Source: JAAZGD01 sp964489555 (GTDB lineage Bacteria > Bacillota > Clostridia > Peptostreptococcales > Anaerovoracaceae). From it: 33,227 nt of DNA. This document shows positions 23,880-32,164 of this stretch, piece after piece. Each line of letters starts with the position of its first letter. Positions within the stretch are counted from its first letter, which is position 1. The stretch lies in NCBI GenBank assembly GCA_964489555.1, contig CAZAZF010000015.1, positions 1 to 33,227 on the forward strand, written 5' to 3'. A model generated the notes under the pieces. The model saw only the letters and a program-made list of their open reading frames with translations, was not told the origin of the DNA and did not search any database. A program made the translations under genes and the position numbers.

Positions 23880-25277
23880 ATGGCAAAAGTGAAAATCACG
23901 GAAACCGGATTGCGGGACGGCCATCAGAGCTTGATTGCAACCAGAATGAAAACGGAAGAAATGGTACCCATATTGGAAACCATGGATCAAGTGGGGTATC
24001 ATGCATTGGAAATGTGGGGAGGTGCCACTTTCGACGCATGTTTGAGATTTTTAGATGAGGATCCTTGGGATCGTCTGCGAACTTTTCGAAAAATCATCAA
24101 GAAAACCAGTTTACAAATGTTGTTACGTGGCCAAAACCTATTAGGATACAAACATTATGCAGATGATGTGGTGGATGAATTTGTGAACAAGGCCATTTCC
24201 AACGGAATCGATATCATCCGTATTTTTGACGCGTTAAATGATACGAGAAATCTGGAGGCGGCCATAAAAGCCACTAAGAAATACGGAGGCCATGCTCAGG
24301 GAGCCATTTCCTATACCATTAGCCCGGTGCACACCAATGAAGTGTTTATCAATCTGGCTCGTGAAATCGAAGGGATGGGTGCGGATTCAATTTGTATTAA
24401 AGATATGGCTGGGCTGTTGGATCCCTTTAATACTTATCAATTGGTAAAAGATATTAAAAGTGCTATTAAAATCCCCTTGGAACTTCATACCCACGCCACC
24501 AGCGGACTTGGAAGCATGACTTACTTGAAGGCAGCAGAAGCAGGGGTGGATATTATTGATACAGCCATCTCTCCCTTTGGCGAGGGAACTTCGCAACCTT
24601 CTACCGAGCCTATGGTAGCCGCTTTTAAAGGCACGGAATACGATACAGGTATGGATATGGATCTTTTGGATCAAGTAGCAGAATACTTCAAACCCATTCG
24701 AGACAAATACATTGAATCCGGATTGATGGACCCCAAATTGATGGGTGTGGATATCAATACCTTGATGTACCAAATTCCGGGGGGCATGTTATCCAATCTG
24801 GTAAGCCAGTTGAAGCAGGCCAATTCCATGCATAAGTTTGATGAAGTGTTGAAGGAAGTGCCCCGGGTACGAGAGGACTTAGGGTATCCTCCTTTGGTGA
24901 CCCCTACCAGCCAGATTGTGGGCACCCAGGCTGTTCTAAATATTGTCATGGGAGAACGATATAAGATGGTTCCAAACGAGGTGAAGATGTTGGTGAAGGG
25001 TATGTACGGGAAGACAACGGTACCCATTAAGGAAGAAATTGTAAAAAAGATTATCGGAGAGGAAGAACAAATTACGGCTCGTCCGGCCGATTTTATTAAA
25101 CCGGAGTTGGCGGAAATTAAAAAACAAGCGGCTCCCTGGATGATTCAGGAAGAAGATGTACTGACCCAGGCTCTTTTTCCAGGTCCGGCTCAGGAGTTTT
25201 TCAAGAAGAGAGAGGGTCGACTTTTGGAGTTGGATTCCAGCATGATCAACCATGAAGATAAGGTATATCCTGTATAA
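23880..25277 (+). CDS. Carboxyltransferase subunit: oxaloacetate decarboxylase alpha / pyruvate carboxylase subunit B type
   Basis: 465 residues from the ATG at 23880 behind GAAGGAGG; an ATG at 23835 is in frame but unsupported. The TIM-barrel carboxyltransferase domain shows ETGLRDGHQS near the start (metal-binding Asp), SICIKDMAGLLDP (carboxylated Lys) and LELHTHATSG (metal His pair). A conserved PYC/OADA region follows (~residues 300-440) with LGYPPLVTPTSQIVGTQAVLNI. It ends before any biotinyl domain: there is no MKM site, so the carrier must be a separate protein. It transfers CO2 between carboxybiotin and pyruvate/oxaloacetate (or a related acyl-CoA system). Biotin supply genes birA and bioY lie 8 kb upstream. 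Partner genes are not adjacent. Confidence 0.9.
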   Translation: MAKVKITETGLRDGHQSLIATRMKTEEMVPILETMDQVGYHALEMWGGATFDACLRFLDEDPWDRLRTFRKIIKKTSLQMLLRGQNLLGYKHYADDVVDEFVNKAISNGIDIIRIFDALNDTRNLEAAIKATKKYGGHAQGAISYTISPVHTNEVFINLAREIEGMGADSICIKDMAGLLDPFNTYQLVKDIKSAIKIPLELHTHATSGLGSMTYLKAAEAGVDIIDTAISPFGEGTSQPSTEPMVAAFKGTEYDTGMDMDLLDQVAEYFKPIRDKYIESGLMDPKLMGVDINTLMYQIPGGMLSNLVSQLKQANSMHKFDEVLKEVPRVREDLGYPPLVTPTSQIVGTQAVLNIVMGERYKMVPNEVKMLVKGMYGKTTVPIKEEIVKKIIGEEEQITARPADFIKPELAEIKKQAAPWMIQEEDVLTQALFPGPAQEFFKKREGRLLELDSSMINHEDKVYPV

Positions 25278-25283
25278 GAAAAA

Positions 25284-25314
25284 TAAAAAAAGCGCCGCAT
25301 GGCGTTTTTTTTGT
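25284..25314 (+). terminator. Rho-independent terminator after the carboxyltransferase gene
   Basis: An A-run then GCGCC (25292-25296) pairs across GCAT with GGCGT (25301-25305) and is followed by a run of T to 25312. A-rich flank may allow it to serve the minus strand too, where a gene ends at 25360. Confidence 0.85.
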
Positions 25315-25359
25315 TTTGAGGTTGCCATACAAAATCATTGTGGTAGCCAGAGAGAACCG

Positions 25360-26094
25360 TCAGTCTATGTTGGTCAGTTGGATAAGAACTTCCATTTTAT
25401 TGTACAGGCTTCTTTCCATCAGTTGACAGAAGGGTTGAATGTCTTCGTTACGAAAAAATTTGGCTAAAAGACCGTTGTATTCCGTTTCGTTTAAGCTGAT
25501 TGTAAAAGGAGGAAGGTCTTCTTTCATGAGTAGAAAATAGAAGAGAAAACGGGCCATCAGTTCATTGTAGTGCTCAAAGGGGTAGATTTCTACGAATCGA
25601 TGATGGAAAAGGGAGGCCTTACGGATGGGGTTGGTTTCTTTCTGATCCGTGGCCAGCCAATGGAAAAGAATGCCCATTTGCTCCGGAATTTCTTGAGGGT
25701 GAGGAGGGTTATAGGAAAGGGCAATCAGTACGGGATTGCCTTTTCGATAATGATGAATTCCCAAGCCGGTTAAAATATTGTACAATTGTAAAACCGTGGC
25801 TTCATTTAGCTGATAACCTAAAGCTGCATATTCGGAGGCTCGCCGTATAGCTTCCTGAAACCGGTGAATCATGGCATGTTCATCCAAAGTGGCATTCATG
25901 GTAACTTCTCCCCGGAGAATTCCTTGAATTTGCTGAGGGGAAAGGGAACTTCCGTCTAGTTGAAGAGAAGATGAAATCCACTCACAGGTATTTATTTCCC
26001 GTATCATGGCTTGAATTGATAAAGCATAAGGTTTTCGGCGTTCCAAAATCAACTTCTTTTTTTTGATTTCCCGATAAAGAGTTTGATCTTCCAT
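25360..26094 (-). CDS. Fic-domain protein with degenerate active site
   Basis: 244 residues from the ATG at 26094, nine bases after AAAGGAGGTG. Overall it reads as a Fic-family protein: helical N-terminus, an SSLQLDG stretch (~42-48) at the position of the inhibitory helix motif (S/T)xxxE(G/N), and a HHRFVEIYPF segment (~164-173). In the Fic core the expected HPFxxGNGR is Y171-P-F-E-H-Y-N-E-L179: the catalytic His is Tyr and the Gly-x-Gly/Arg that grips the nucleotide phosphates is lost; the inhibitory Glu is Asp. AMP transfer is therefore unlikely. The flanking helices remain well formed and there is no frameshift, suggesting a retained non-catalytic function. It is divergent from the mgtC-like gene. 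Confidence 0.75.
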   Translation of the reverse strand: MEDQTLYREIKKKKLILERRKPYALSIQAMIREINTCEWISSSLQLDGSSLSPQQIQGILRGEVTMNATLDEHAMIHRFQEAIRRASEYAALGYQLNEATVLQLYNILTGLGIHHYRKGNPVLIALSYNPPHPQEIPEQMGILFHWLATDQKETNPIRKASLFHHRFVEIYPFEHYNELMARFLFYFLLMKEDLPPFTISLNETEYNGLLAKFFRNEDIQPFCQLMERSLYNKMEVLIQLTNID

Positions 26095-26147
26095 GGGTTT
26101 GGCACCTCCTTTCCTTTGGCTAGATTCTACCACATTCTCCCATCCTA

Positions 26148-26156
26148 TGCTATAAT
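26148..26156 (+). promoter_or_regulatory. Extended -10 promoter of the mgtC-murB gene group
   Basis: TGCTATAAT (26148-26156) is a perfect extended -10; no good -35 is visible at 17 bases. Initiation near 26163 would put the first ATG (26175) only ~12 bases from the 5' end, favouring a start at 26202. Confidence 0.6.
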
Positions 26157-26201
26157 ATACTAACTTAGAAACACATGGAATGGGAAAGGATGAAGAGTTT
26201 A

Positions 26202-26912
26202 ATGGATACCATGACCTACCTTAATGAGGTGTTGATACGAAGTAATAGCTTGACAGCATGGGAAGTGTTTTTACGGCTCTTTTTGTGTGTTTTGGTGGGT
26301 GGTGTGATTGGATTGGAGCGAGGTACCCATGGACATACCGCAGGGTTTCGTACCCACATATTGGTTTGTGTGGGATCGGCTCTTGCTATGATGACGAATC
26401 AATACATTGTTCTTTATTTGGGGGTAGGCAGTGACATGGCCCGGTTGGGTGCCCAAGTGATTACCGGAGTAGGATTTCTGGGAGTAGGAACTATTATCGT
26501 AACTGGTCGGCATCGAATTAAGGGGTTGACTACTGCAGCTGGCATGTGGGCTTCTGCCTGCTTGGGGCTGGCCATAGGAATCGGCTTTTATTTTGGTGCC
26601 ATTTTGGCTGCCATCCTTGTCTTTGTTTCATTGGCCTTGCTGCCTCGAGTAGAGGGATATTTCTATGAAAAATCAAGAGTTATCGATTTGTATGCAGAGA
26701 TTCATTCTGCTGGTGCATTGAAAGGCTTTAAGAACTATGCCAAGGATGCGGGAATATCGGTGTGCAATGTGCATTTGAGCCACGATGCGCCTATGTCAAC
26801 CAACGCGGTGAACCTCTATTTTACAGTTCGAATTCCCAAGGGAATGACTAAGAGCGATATGCTTAATTTTCTGGAAGCGCAAGACTTTGTATATTTTGTA
26901 GAAGAAGTGTAG
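26202..26912 (+). CDS. MgtC/SapB-family membrane protein
   Basis: 236 residues if started at the ATG at 26202, preceded by GGAAAGGATGA; ATGs at 26175 and 26190 are in frame but close to the predicted transcript start. The N-terminal ~140 residues carry four to five membrane helices with the family motifs GGVIGLERG, GFRTHILVCVGSAL, ITGVGFLGVGTI and LTTAAGMWASACLGLAIG. A soluble C-terminal domain of ~90 residues (ACT-like in some members) follows. MgtC-family proteins are linked to Mg2+ limitation and membrane ATP synthase control; a specific role here is unknown. murB follows 15 bp later. Confidence 0.9.
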   Translation: MDTMTYLNEVLIRSNSLTAWEVFLRLFLCVLVGGVIGLERGTHGHTAGFRTHILVCVGSALAMMTNQYIVLYLGVGSDMARLGAQVITGVGFLGVGTIIVTGRHRIKGLTTAAGMWASACLGLAIGIGFYFGAILAAILVFVSLALLPRVEGYFYEKSRVIDLYAEIHSAGALKGFKNYAKDAGISVCNVHLSHDAPMSTNAVNLYFTVRIPKGMTKSDMLNFLEAQDFVYFVEEV

Positions 26913-26927
26913 GGGAGACCTGTCTTT

Positions 26928-27833
26928 ATGATTAAGCAAGACCAACTTATGCCCATCTTGGATTCCCGCCAAATCATTCCTAACGCCCCTATGAAGGATT
27001 ATACTTCATTTCGAGTGGGAGGTCCTTGTCGATATCTATTGTTCCCGGAAGATGTAGAACAGCTTACCCGTCTCCTTTCACTTTTGACCCGGGAAAAAGA
27101 ACCCTTTTTAATTTTAGGAGCGGGCACTGATTTGCTGGTGATGGATAGGGGATATCCCGGAGTCGTTATCAAGATGGCGGGAGATTTTTTGAATATCCAA
27201 GTGGTGGGCACCGAGGTTATGGCAGGGGCAGGGGCCTCTTTACGTTCTTTGGCAGAATCGGCGGCAAACAATGGATTGACCGGGTTGGAATTTGCTCATG
27301 GAATACCAGGGTCGGTAGGGGGCGGAGCGTATATGAATGCAGGAGCTTATGAGGGGGAAATGAAGCAGGTAATGACCCGGGTGCATACTTTGTCACGAGA
27401 TGGTAAAGAAAAACGTGTGTATGAAAGAGAGGAAATGAATCTTTCTTATAGAAAGAGTGTTTTCCAACAGTGTGGGGATGTCATTACCAACGTCGAATAT
27501 TCGTTGAACTTTGGCATAAAAAACGAAATTAGTAGCCGGATGGAAGAGCTGATGGCTTTAAGAAGAAGCAAGCAGCCTTTAGATCTACCAAGTGCAGGCA
27601 GCTTTTTTAAGAGGCCTCCTGGACATTTTGCCGGCAAGCTGATTCAAGACGCCGGCTTGCAGGGATTATCGGTGGGTGGGGCCAGAATATCTCCCCTTCA
27701 TGCCGGATTCATTGTGAACGAAAATCAAGCTACCGCCGAGGATGTTATTACATTAATGCATCTCATACAGTTTACCGTCAAAGATAAGTTTGGAGTGGAG
27801 TTGGAACCGGAAGTAAAGATAATAGGAGAATGA
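26928..27833 (+). CDS. murB: UDP-N-acetylenolpyruvoylglucosamine reductase MurB
   Basis: A 301-residue FAD enzyme that reduces UDP-GlcNAc-enolpyruvate to UDP-MurNAc in peptidoglycan synthesis. FAD-binding motifs TSFRVGGP and LILGAGTDLLV are near the start; GLEFAHGIPGSVGGGAYMNAG, the catalytic-Ser segment PSAGSFFKRP and the C-terminal E of VELEPEVKIIGE are present. The shorter C-terminal domain corresponds to type II MurB. Its stop overlaps the ATG cluster of the next gene. Confidence 0.96.
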   Translation: MIKQDQLMPILDSRQIIPNAPMKDYTSFRVGGPCRYLLFPEDVEQLTRLLSLLTREKEPFLILGAGTDLLVMDRGYPGVVIKMAGDFLNIQVVGTEVMAGAGASLRSLAESAANNGLTGLEFAHGIPGSVGGGAYMNAGAYEGEMKQVMTRVHTLSRDGKEKRVYEREEMNLSYRKSVFQQCGDVITNVEYSLNFGIKNEISSRMEELMALRRSKQPLDLPSAGSFFKRPPGHFAGKLIQDAGLQGLSVGGARISPLHAGFIVNENQATAEDVITLMHLIQFTVKDKFGVELEPEVKIIGE

Positions 27834-27835
27834 TG

Positions 27836-28582
27836 ATGGAATATCGAATGATTTGGGATTACCATTCCCACACTACCTATTCTCATGGAAAGGGTTCGGT
27901 TGAGGATAATATTGTAGAAGGAGTTCGCAAAGGATTGCAGGAGGTGGCCATTTCGGAACATGGACCCGGACATCTGACATATGGTGTGCGGATGAAAAAA
28001 ATGGCTGAAATCAAAGAGCAAATTAAAAAGTTGCAGCCTCTGTACCCGGAAATCAAAATTCGATTTGGGGTGGAAGCCAATATTACCACAAAGGGAACTT
28101 TCTTGGATGTGAAGCCGGAAGAAATGGATTTTTTTGATTTTGTTATGGCGGGATATCATTATGGGATATTGGGAGCTTTTTCTGCAGAAAATTTTGCGGC
28201 GGCTAGGCTGAAAAGGGACCAAAATCGTTCCATGGAAGGTGCTAGATCCAAAAGTCTTTTGGTGCGGAATACGGAAATGGTGATTCAAGCACTTTATACC
28301 AACAACATCTTCATGTTAACTCATCCCGGAGATAAAGGGCCCTTCGATATTTTAGCCCTGGCCAAGGCTTGTGAAGAAACGGACACCTTGATGGAAATTA
28401 GCAACTGGCATCCTCATTTGGATGAGGAAGACATTCGAGTAGCGGCAAAAACCGGAGTAAATTTTGCCATCAGCAGCGATGCTCATAGTCCCAAACGAAT
28501 CGGGGGATTTACCAAAGGCCTTCGGCGCGCGTTAGATGCGGGGCTTGATGTAGAGAGGATTGTAAATATTGAAAAGATTTAA
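27836..28582 (+). CDS. PHP-domain metal-dependent phosphoesterase
   Basis: About 248 residues; three consecutive ATGs (27830, 27833, 27836) overlap the murB stop, and the third has the best distance to AGGAG. The PHP fold metal ligands are visible: DYHSHTTYSH, SEHGPG, GVEANI, AGYHYG, LTHPGD and SSDAHSPKRIGG. Related to the YcdX/histidinol-phosphatase group of PHP enzymes; substrate not determined. It sits in the murB-whiA cluster and is probably translationally coupled to murB. Confidence 0.88.
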   Translation: MEYRMIWDYHSHTTYSHGKGSVEDNIVEGVRKGLQEVAISEHGPGHLTYGVRMKKMAEIKEQIKKLQPLYPEIKIRFGVEANITTKGTFLDVKPEEMDFFDFVMAGYHYGILGAFSAENFAAARLKRDQNRSMEGARSKSLLVRNTEMVIQALYTNNIFMLTHPGDKGPFDILALAKACEETDTLMEISNWHPHLDEEDIRVAAKTGVNFAISSDAHSPKRIGGFTKGLRRALDAGLDVERIVNIEKI

Positions 28583-28603
28583 GGGAGTTTAGGGAGATAA
28601 TTC

Positions 28604-29563
28604 ATGTCATTTTCCACAGATATTAAGGAAGAGTTGGCACATATTAGCTTGGACAAGAAATGTTGTATGCTGGCAGAAATTGCCGGCTTTCTTCGAGTAT
28701 GCGGAAGTGTAAGAATTCGAAGTGGAAAAATGACTCCGGTCATCACTTTGGACAACTTGGAGGTAGCGGCCCATTTTCAAGAAATATTTCGAGAATACTA
28801 TGGAGTGGCAGTAGAAATGGAAATTACGCCGGCTTCTTCATTGAAAAAAGGAAACCTGTACCATATGGAGGTAGTAGACCCGGATGGTAAAATGGGGGAA
28901 AAAATCTTGCGGGAAACAGGTATACTCATGGTGAAAGAGGGATTTGACACCCTGACGGATGGCATATTTGAAGGGTTGATTAAAACCAAGTGTTGTAAGA
29001 AATCCTACTTAAGAGGGTCTTTTTTAGGATCGGGCACGGTAAGTAATCCAGAAAAAGGATATCACTTGGAGTTTGTTCTAAATACAGAGCCTTTGGCAAA
29101 GGACATGGTGAAATTGATTAATAGCTTTGTGGATTTGCACGCTAAGATGACCCGCCGAAAGAATCGATGGGTGGTGTATGTGAAGGAGTCGGAGCAAATC
29201 ATTGATATTTTGAATATTTTGGGAGCTCATGGGCATCTACTCAAATATGAAGAAATCCGTTTGGCCCGAGAGTTAAGGAACTCTGCCAACCGGCTGAAGA
29301 ATTGTGATGATGCCAACACGGATAAAATTGTCAATACTGCCCAAAGACAGCTTCAGGCCATTCGAATCATCGAAGAAAAGAAGGGGCTATCTTCTTTACC
29401 GGAAAAGCTTTATGAAATGGCCATACTCCGAAAAGAATACCCAGAGGTGGGTTTGGCGGAATTGGGGGAGCATATGGAACCCCCTTTGAAGAAGTCAGGA
29501 GTTAACCATCGTTTGAGGAAGATTGAAGAAATAGCAGCCCAAATTCAGGAGAAGGCTAGATGA
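28604..29563 (+). CDS. whiA: WhiA family DNA-binding protein
   Basis: A 319-residue protein with an N-terminal degenerate LAGLIDADG-homing-endonuclease-like fold (~1-200; MSFSTDIKEELAHI at the start, YLRGSFLGSGTVSNPEKGYHLEF) and a C-terminal helix-turn-helix (~225-315; RNSANRLKNCDDANTDK and the HTH in LAELGEHMEPPLKKSGVNHRL). WhiA is linked to sporulation in actinomycetes and to cell division and chromosome segregation in Bacillus. Its TGA overlaps the ATG of the next gene. Confidence 0.96.
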   Translation: MSFSTDIKEELAHISLDKKCCMLAEIAGFLRVCGSVRIRSGKMTPVITLDNLEVAAHFQEIFREYYGVAVEMEITPASSLKKGNLYHMEVVDPDGKMGEKILRETGILMVKEGFDTLTDGIFEGLIKTKCCKKSYLRGSFLGSGTVSNPEKGYHLEFVLNTEPLAKDMVKLINSFVDLHAKMTRRKNRWVVYVKESEQIIDILNILGAHGHLLKYEEIRLARELRNSANRLKNCDDANTDKIVNTAQRQLQAIRIIEEKKGLSSLPEKLYEMAILRKEYPEVGLAELGEHMEPPLKKSGVNHRLRKIEEIAAQIQEKAR

Positions 29564-29985
29564 TGAAAGTCTTTTGGGTCATGGTAGGTGGTGCTTTGGG
29601 CTCAGTGCTTCGAATCATCGCAAGGGATTGGAGCGCTGCCATTCCAGGAGATTTCCCCTGGGGTACTTTTGGGGTAAATATTCTAGGAGCTTTTCTGTTA
29701 GGCTTTTTTGTGACAATCACCGTAGAAGTAACCAGAATTCGTTCCCATTATCGTGCCGGAATTGCGGTGGGATTATTGGGAGGATTTACCACCTTTTGCA
29801 CCCTTTCCAAGGAAATCATGTTCTTTTGGATGGAAGAGATGGTTCCCCTACTTATGGGATATGTGATATTGTCAGTATCCCTTGGATTGTTGGCAGCCGG
29901 TGCGGGAATGGTGGGTGGAGATGTTGTACTAACCCGTATGGGAGGAAGAAATGGGAAAAACTCTGACGGGGGTGATTTATCATGA
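29560..29985 (+). CDS. crcB: Fluoride channel subunit CrcB/Fluc (first of two)
   Basis: A 141-residue membrane protein with four predicted helices. Fluc motifs: GGALGSVLR near the start, the channel Asn in GTFGVNILGAFLLGF, and the TM3 break GLLGGFTTFCTLSKE with its Phe-box and Thr residues. A hydrophilic tail (GGRNGKNSDGGDLS) is longer than usual. ATGs at 29560 and 29563 overlap the whiA stop. Tandem crcB genes in Firmicutes typically encode the two halves of an antiparallel heterodimer that exports F-. Confidence 0.93.
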   Translation: MMKVFWVMVGGALGSVLRIIARDWSAAIPGDFPWGTFGVNILGAFLLGFFVTITVEVTRIRSHYRAGIAVGLLGGFTTFCTLSKEIMFFWMEEMVPLLMGYVILSVSLGLLAAGAGMVGGDVVLTRMGGRNGKNSDGGDLS

Positions 29986-30338
29986 CCTTGTTATGGGTAG
30001 CTCTTGGCGGTGCCTTTGGCAGTGCCAGTCGATATGGTCTTGGTATATGGATTTCCCAAAGGAGCCGCTATAAGTATCCTTTTGGAACCTTTACTGTGAA
30101 TGTTATGGGAGCCTTTTTGTTAGGGGTTGTAGTAGCCTCCGGTTTTGAAGAATCCGTAAACGCCCTTTTGGCAGATGGATTTTTAGGAGGTTTTACCACA
30201 TTTTCCACTTTCATGTATGAGGGTGTCACATTAATCAAGGATAATGAAACCAAAAATGCACTTCTATATGTTATTTTAACTATGGTGTTGGGCATGGGAG
30301 CCTTTGCCCTTGGATGGTTTGCCCGGTTATATCTATAA
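29982..30338 (+). CDS. crcB: Fluoride channel subunit CrcB/Fluc (second of two)
   Basis: A 118-residue four-helix membrane protein with complete Fluc signatures: GGAFGSASRYGLG, channel Asn in GTFTVNVMGAFLLG and TM3 break GFLGGFTTFSTFMYE. It overlaps the first crcB by 4 bp, so the two subunits are translated together, as expected for a heterodimer with opposite membrane topologies. Confidence 0.95.
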   Translation: MTLLWVALGGAFGSASRYGLGIWISQRSRYKYPFGTFTVNVMGAFLLGVVVASGFEESVNALLADGFLGGFTTFSTFMYEGVTLIKDNETKNALLYVILTMVLGMGAFALGWFARLYL

Positions 30339-30354
30339 GAAAGGAGCGAATGAA

Positions 30355-30693
30355 ATGCTTCCTAAAAAATGTAAGATTTTGAAGGTGTATATTCGAGAAG
30401 ATGCCGTCTATCAGGGGCATAGTTTGTATCATGCGTTGACCAAGAGACTGGCAGAAATGGGTATGGCGGGAGTCACTGTGACAAGAGGTATCGAAGGATT
30501 TGGCCGGGAGAAAAGAATATCCAGTTCAAGAATTCTGGATTTGTCTTTTCACCTTCCGATTATCATTGAAATTATTGATTCCCCGGAAAAAATTACAGAA
30601 GCAATTCCGGAGATTCAGGAAATGATGGAAGAAGGTTTATTAATGACCGCAGATGTTGAGGTCTTGAAGTATGGGAAAGAGGAAATTGTATAA
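30355..30693 (+). CDS. DUF190 family protein
   Basis: 112 residues from the ATG at 30355, eight bases after AAGGAG. The sequence LKVYIREDAVYQGHSLYHAL, GMAGVTVTRGIEGFG and the LSFHLPIIIEIID segment match DUF190, a small PII-like ferredoxin-fold family commonly encoded beside crcB. Its function is not established; the context suggests a soluble partner or regulator of fluoride export. Overlaps rlmD by one base. Confidence 0.9.
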   Translation: MLPKKCKILKVYIREDAVYQGHSLYHALTKRLAEMGMAGVTVTRGIEGFGREKRISSSRILDLSFHLPIIIEIIDSPEKITEAIPEIQEMMEEGLLMTADVEVLKYGKEEIV

Positions 30694-32039
30694 TGAAAAA
30701 AACGGACGATCGAAAAGTAGTGCGAATACAGGATGTTTCCCATGAAGGTCATGGCGTAGGCAGGGCGGATGGCCTTGCCTTATTTATTGAGGACGCTTTA
30801 CCGGGGGATGTGATGGAGGTGTCCATCACACGAAAGAAGAAGACCTATGGATTTGCTCAAAAAATCTTGTTATTGGAACCTTCTCAGGACCGGATTGAGG
30901 CGATCTGTCCCCATGCAGGGGTTTGCGGGGGTTGTACATACCAACATTATGACTATCAAGCGCAGGCCAGATTGAAGGAAAGGCAAGTGGTAGAAAAAAT
31001 AGCTCGAATCGGTGGAATATCCGATCCTGTGGTGAGGCCCATTTTGAGTATGGAAAAGCCAATGGCATATCGTAATAAAGGAATCCTACAGATTGATCCT
31101 TTGCTTCAAACCATCGGTTATCATGAAAAGAAGACCCATCAGGTGGTAGATGTGAATCATTGTATGCTCCAAGCCCCACCGGTAGATTTGGTGGCAGAGG
31201 TATTGCGACCTTATCTACGGCATTTCGGGAAAAATCTCCAACAGGTAGTGGTGAAAACCGCTTTTCATACGGGTGAGGTGATGGTGGTGTTCATCGGCAT
31301 GGAAATGCCCCCGGCAATTATGGAAGAGTTGATAATAGAGTTGGACGAAAAAATTGCTTTATTGCCCTCTCCTTCGAACAGTGCACCGCCTGTAGGTGGT
31401 CAATACTCTTTGGAAAGTGTGTGTCATAAAATTCCGGGCAAGAATCAAATCAACGTTCTTGCGGGGAAGGGGACAATACTGGACACCATGATGGGCATGC
31501 AGTTTGAAGTATCTCCCAACAGCTTTTATCAAATCAATCCACTTCAAACGGAAAAGCTATATCAAAAAGCCATGGAATATGCTGATTTTTCCGGAGATGA
31601 AGAAGTGTTGGATTTGTATTGTGGGGTAGGCACCATTGGATTATTTGCCGCCCAAAAAGTGAAAAAGGTACTGGGTATTGAAGTAGAAAAGGATGCCATC
31701 TTGGATGCCAATCGAAATGCCATTCTCAATGGAATGGTGAACATATCTTTCTTGGCCGGAAAAGCGGAAGAGGAATGGGAAAAGGGTCTGCCCGTTGACC
31801 CTCAAGTTGTGTTTCTGGATCCTCCCAGAGCCGGATGTCACCCTGATGTGGTCAAATCACTGATTACCCATCAACCGGAAAAGATAATCTATATTAGCTG
31901 TGATCCGGCCACTCTGGCTCGTGATATTAAAATTCTTGCTGAAGGCGGCTACCATTTTGAAGAAGCCACTCCTGTTGACATGTTTCCCTGGACGGCACAC
32001 GTTGAGACGGTAGTATTGATGTCAAGGGTGAATGGGTAA
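30693..32039 (+). CDS. rlmD: 23S rRNA (uracil-5-)-methyltransferase, RlmD/RumA family
   Basis: A 448-residue SAM-dependent methyltransferase. N-terminal TRAM domain (~1-65), a 4Fe-4S motif CPHAGVCGGCTYQH (~70-85), SAM-binding DLYCGVGTIGLF, the FLDPPRAGC segment and the catalytic Cys/Glu in YISCDPATLARD. It methylates uridines in 23S rRNA (one or both RumA/RlmC-type sites in Firmicutes). Last housekeeping gene before a disrupted region. Confidence 0.94.
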   Translation: MKKTDDRKVVRIQDVSHEGHGVGRADGLALFIEDALPGDVMEVSITRKKKTYGFAQKILLLEPSQDRIEAICPHAGVCGGCTYQHYDYQAQARLKERQVVEKIARIGGISDPVVRPILSMEKPMAYRNKGILQIDPLLQTIGYHEKKTHQVVDVNHCMLQAPPVDLVAEVLRPYLRHFGKNLQQVVVKTAFHTGEVMVVFIGMEMPPAIMEELIIELDEKIALLPSPSNSAPPVGGQYSLESVCHKIPGKNQINVLAGKGTILDTMMGMQFEVSPNSFYQINPLQTEKLYQKAMEYADFSGDEEVLDLYCGVGTIGLFAAQKVKKVLGIEVEKDAILDANRNAILNGMVNISFLAGKAEEEWEKGLPVDPQVVFLDPPRAGCHPDVVKSLITHQPEKIIYISCDPATLARDIKILAEGGYHFEEATPVDMFPWTAHVETVVLMSRVNG

Positions 32040-32049
32040 GTGTAGTAAG

Positions 32050-32071
32050 AAGCCTGTAAATAAAGGCTTTT
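32050..32071 (+). terminator. Weak terminator after rlmD
   Basis: AAGCCT (32050-32055) pairs with AGGCTT (32064-32069), followed by TT. A short stem with a minimal T-run. Confidence 0.45.
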
Positions 32072-32164
32072 CAGGGTTTGAACGTGAAAATTCGAAGTGG
32101 TGAAAATTTGAAAATATCTGCTCGTGGGAACAAGTCCAAAGTCATGATTTTGAACGTGACAGAG

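Noticed and set aside
27725..28288. 187-residue minus-strand frame over murB/PHP
   Set aside because: His/Phe-rich antisense shadow of two conserved genes.
29500..29560. Fluoride riboswitch upstream of crcB
   Set aside because: The first crcB overlaps the whiA stop codon, leaving no leader for an aptamer.
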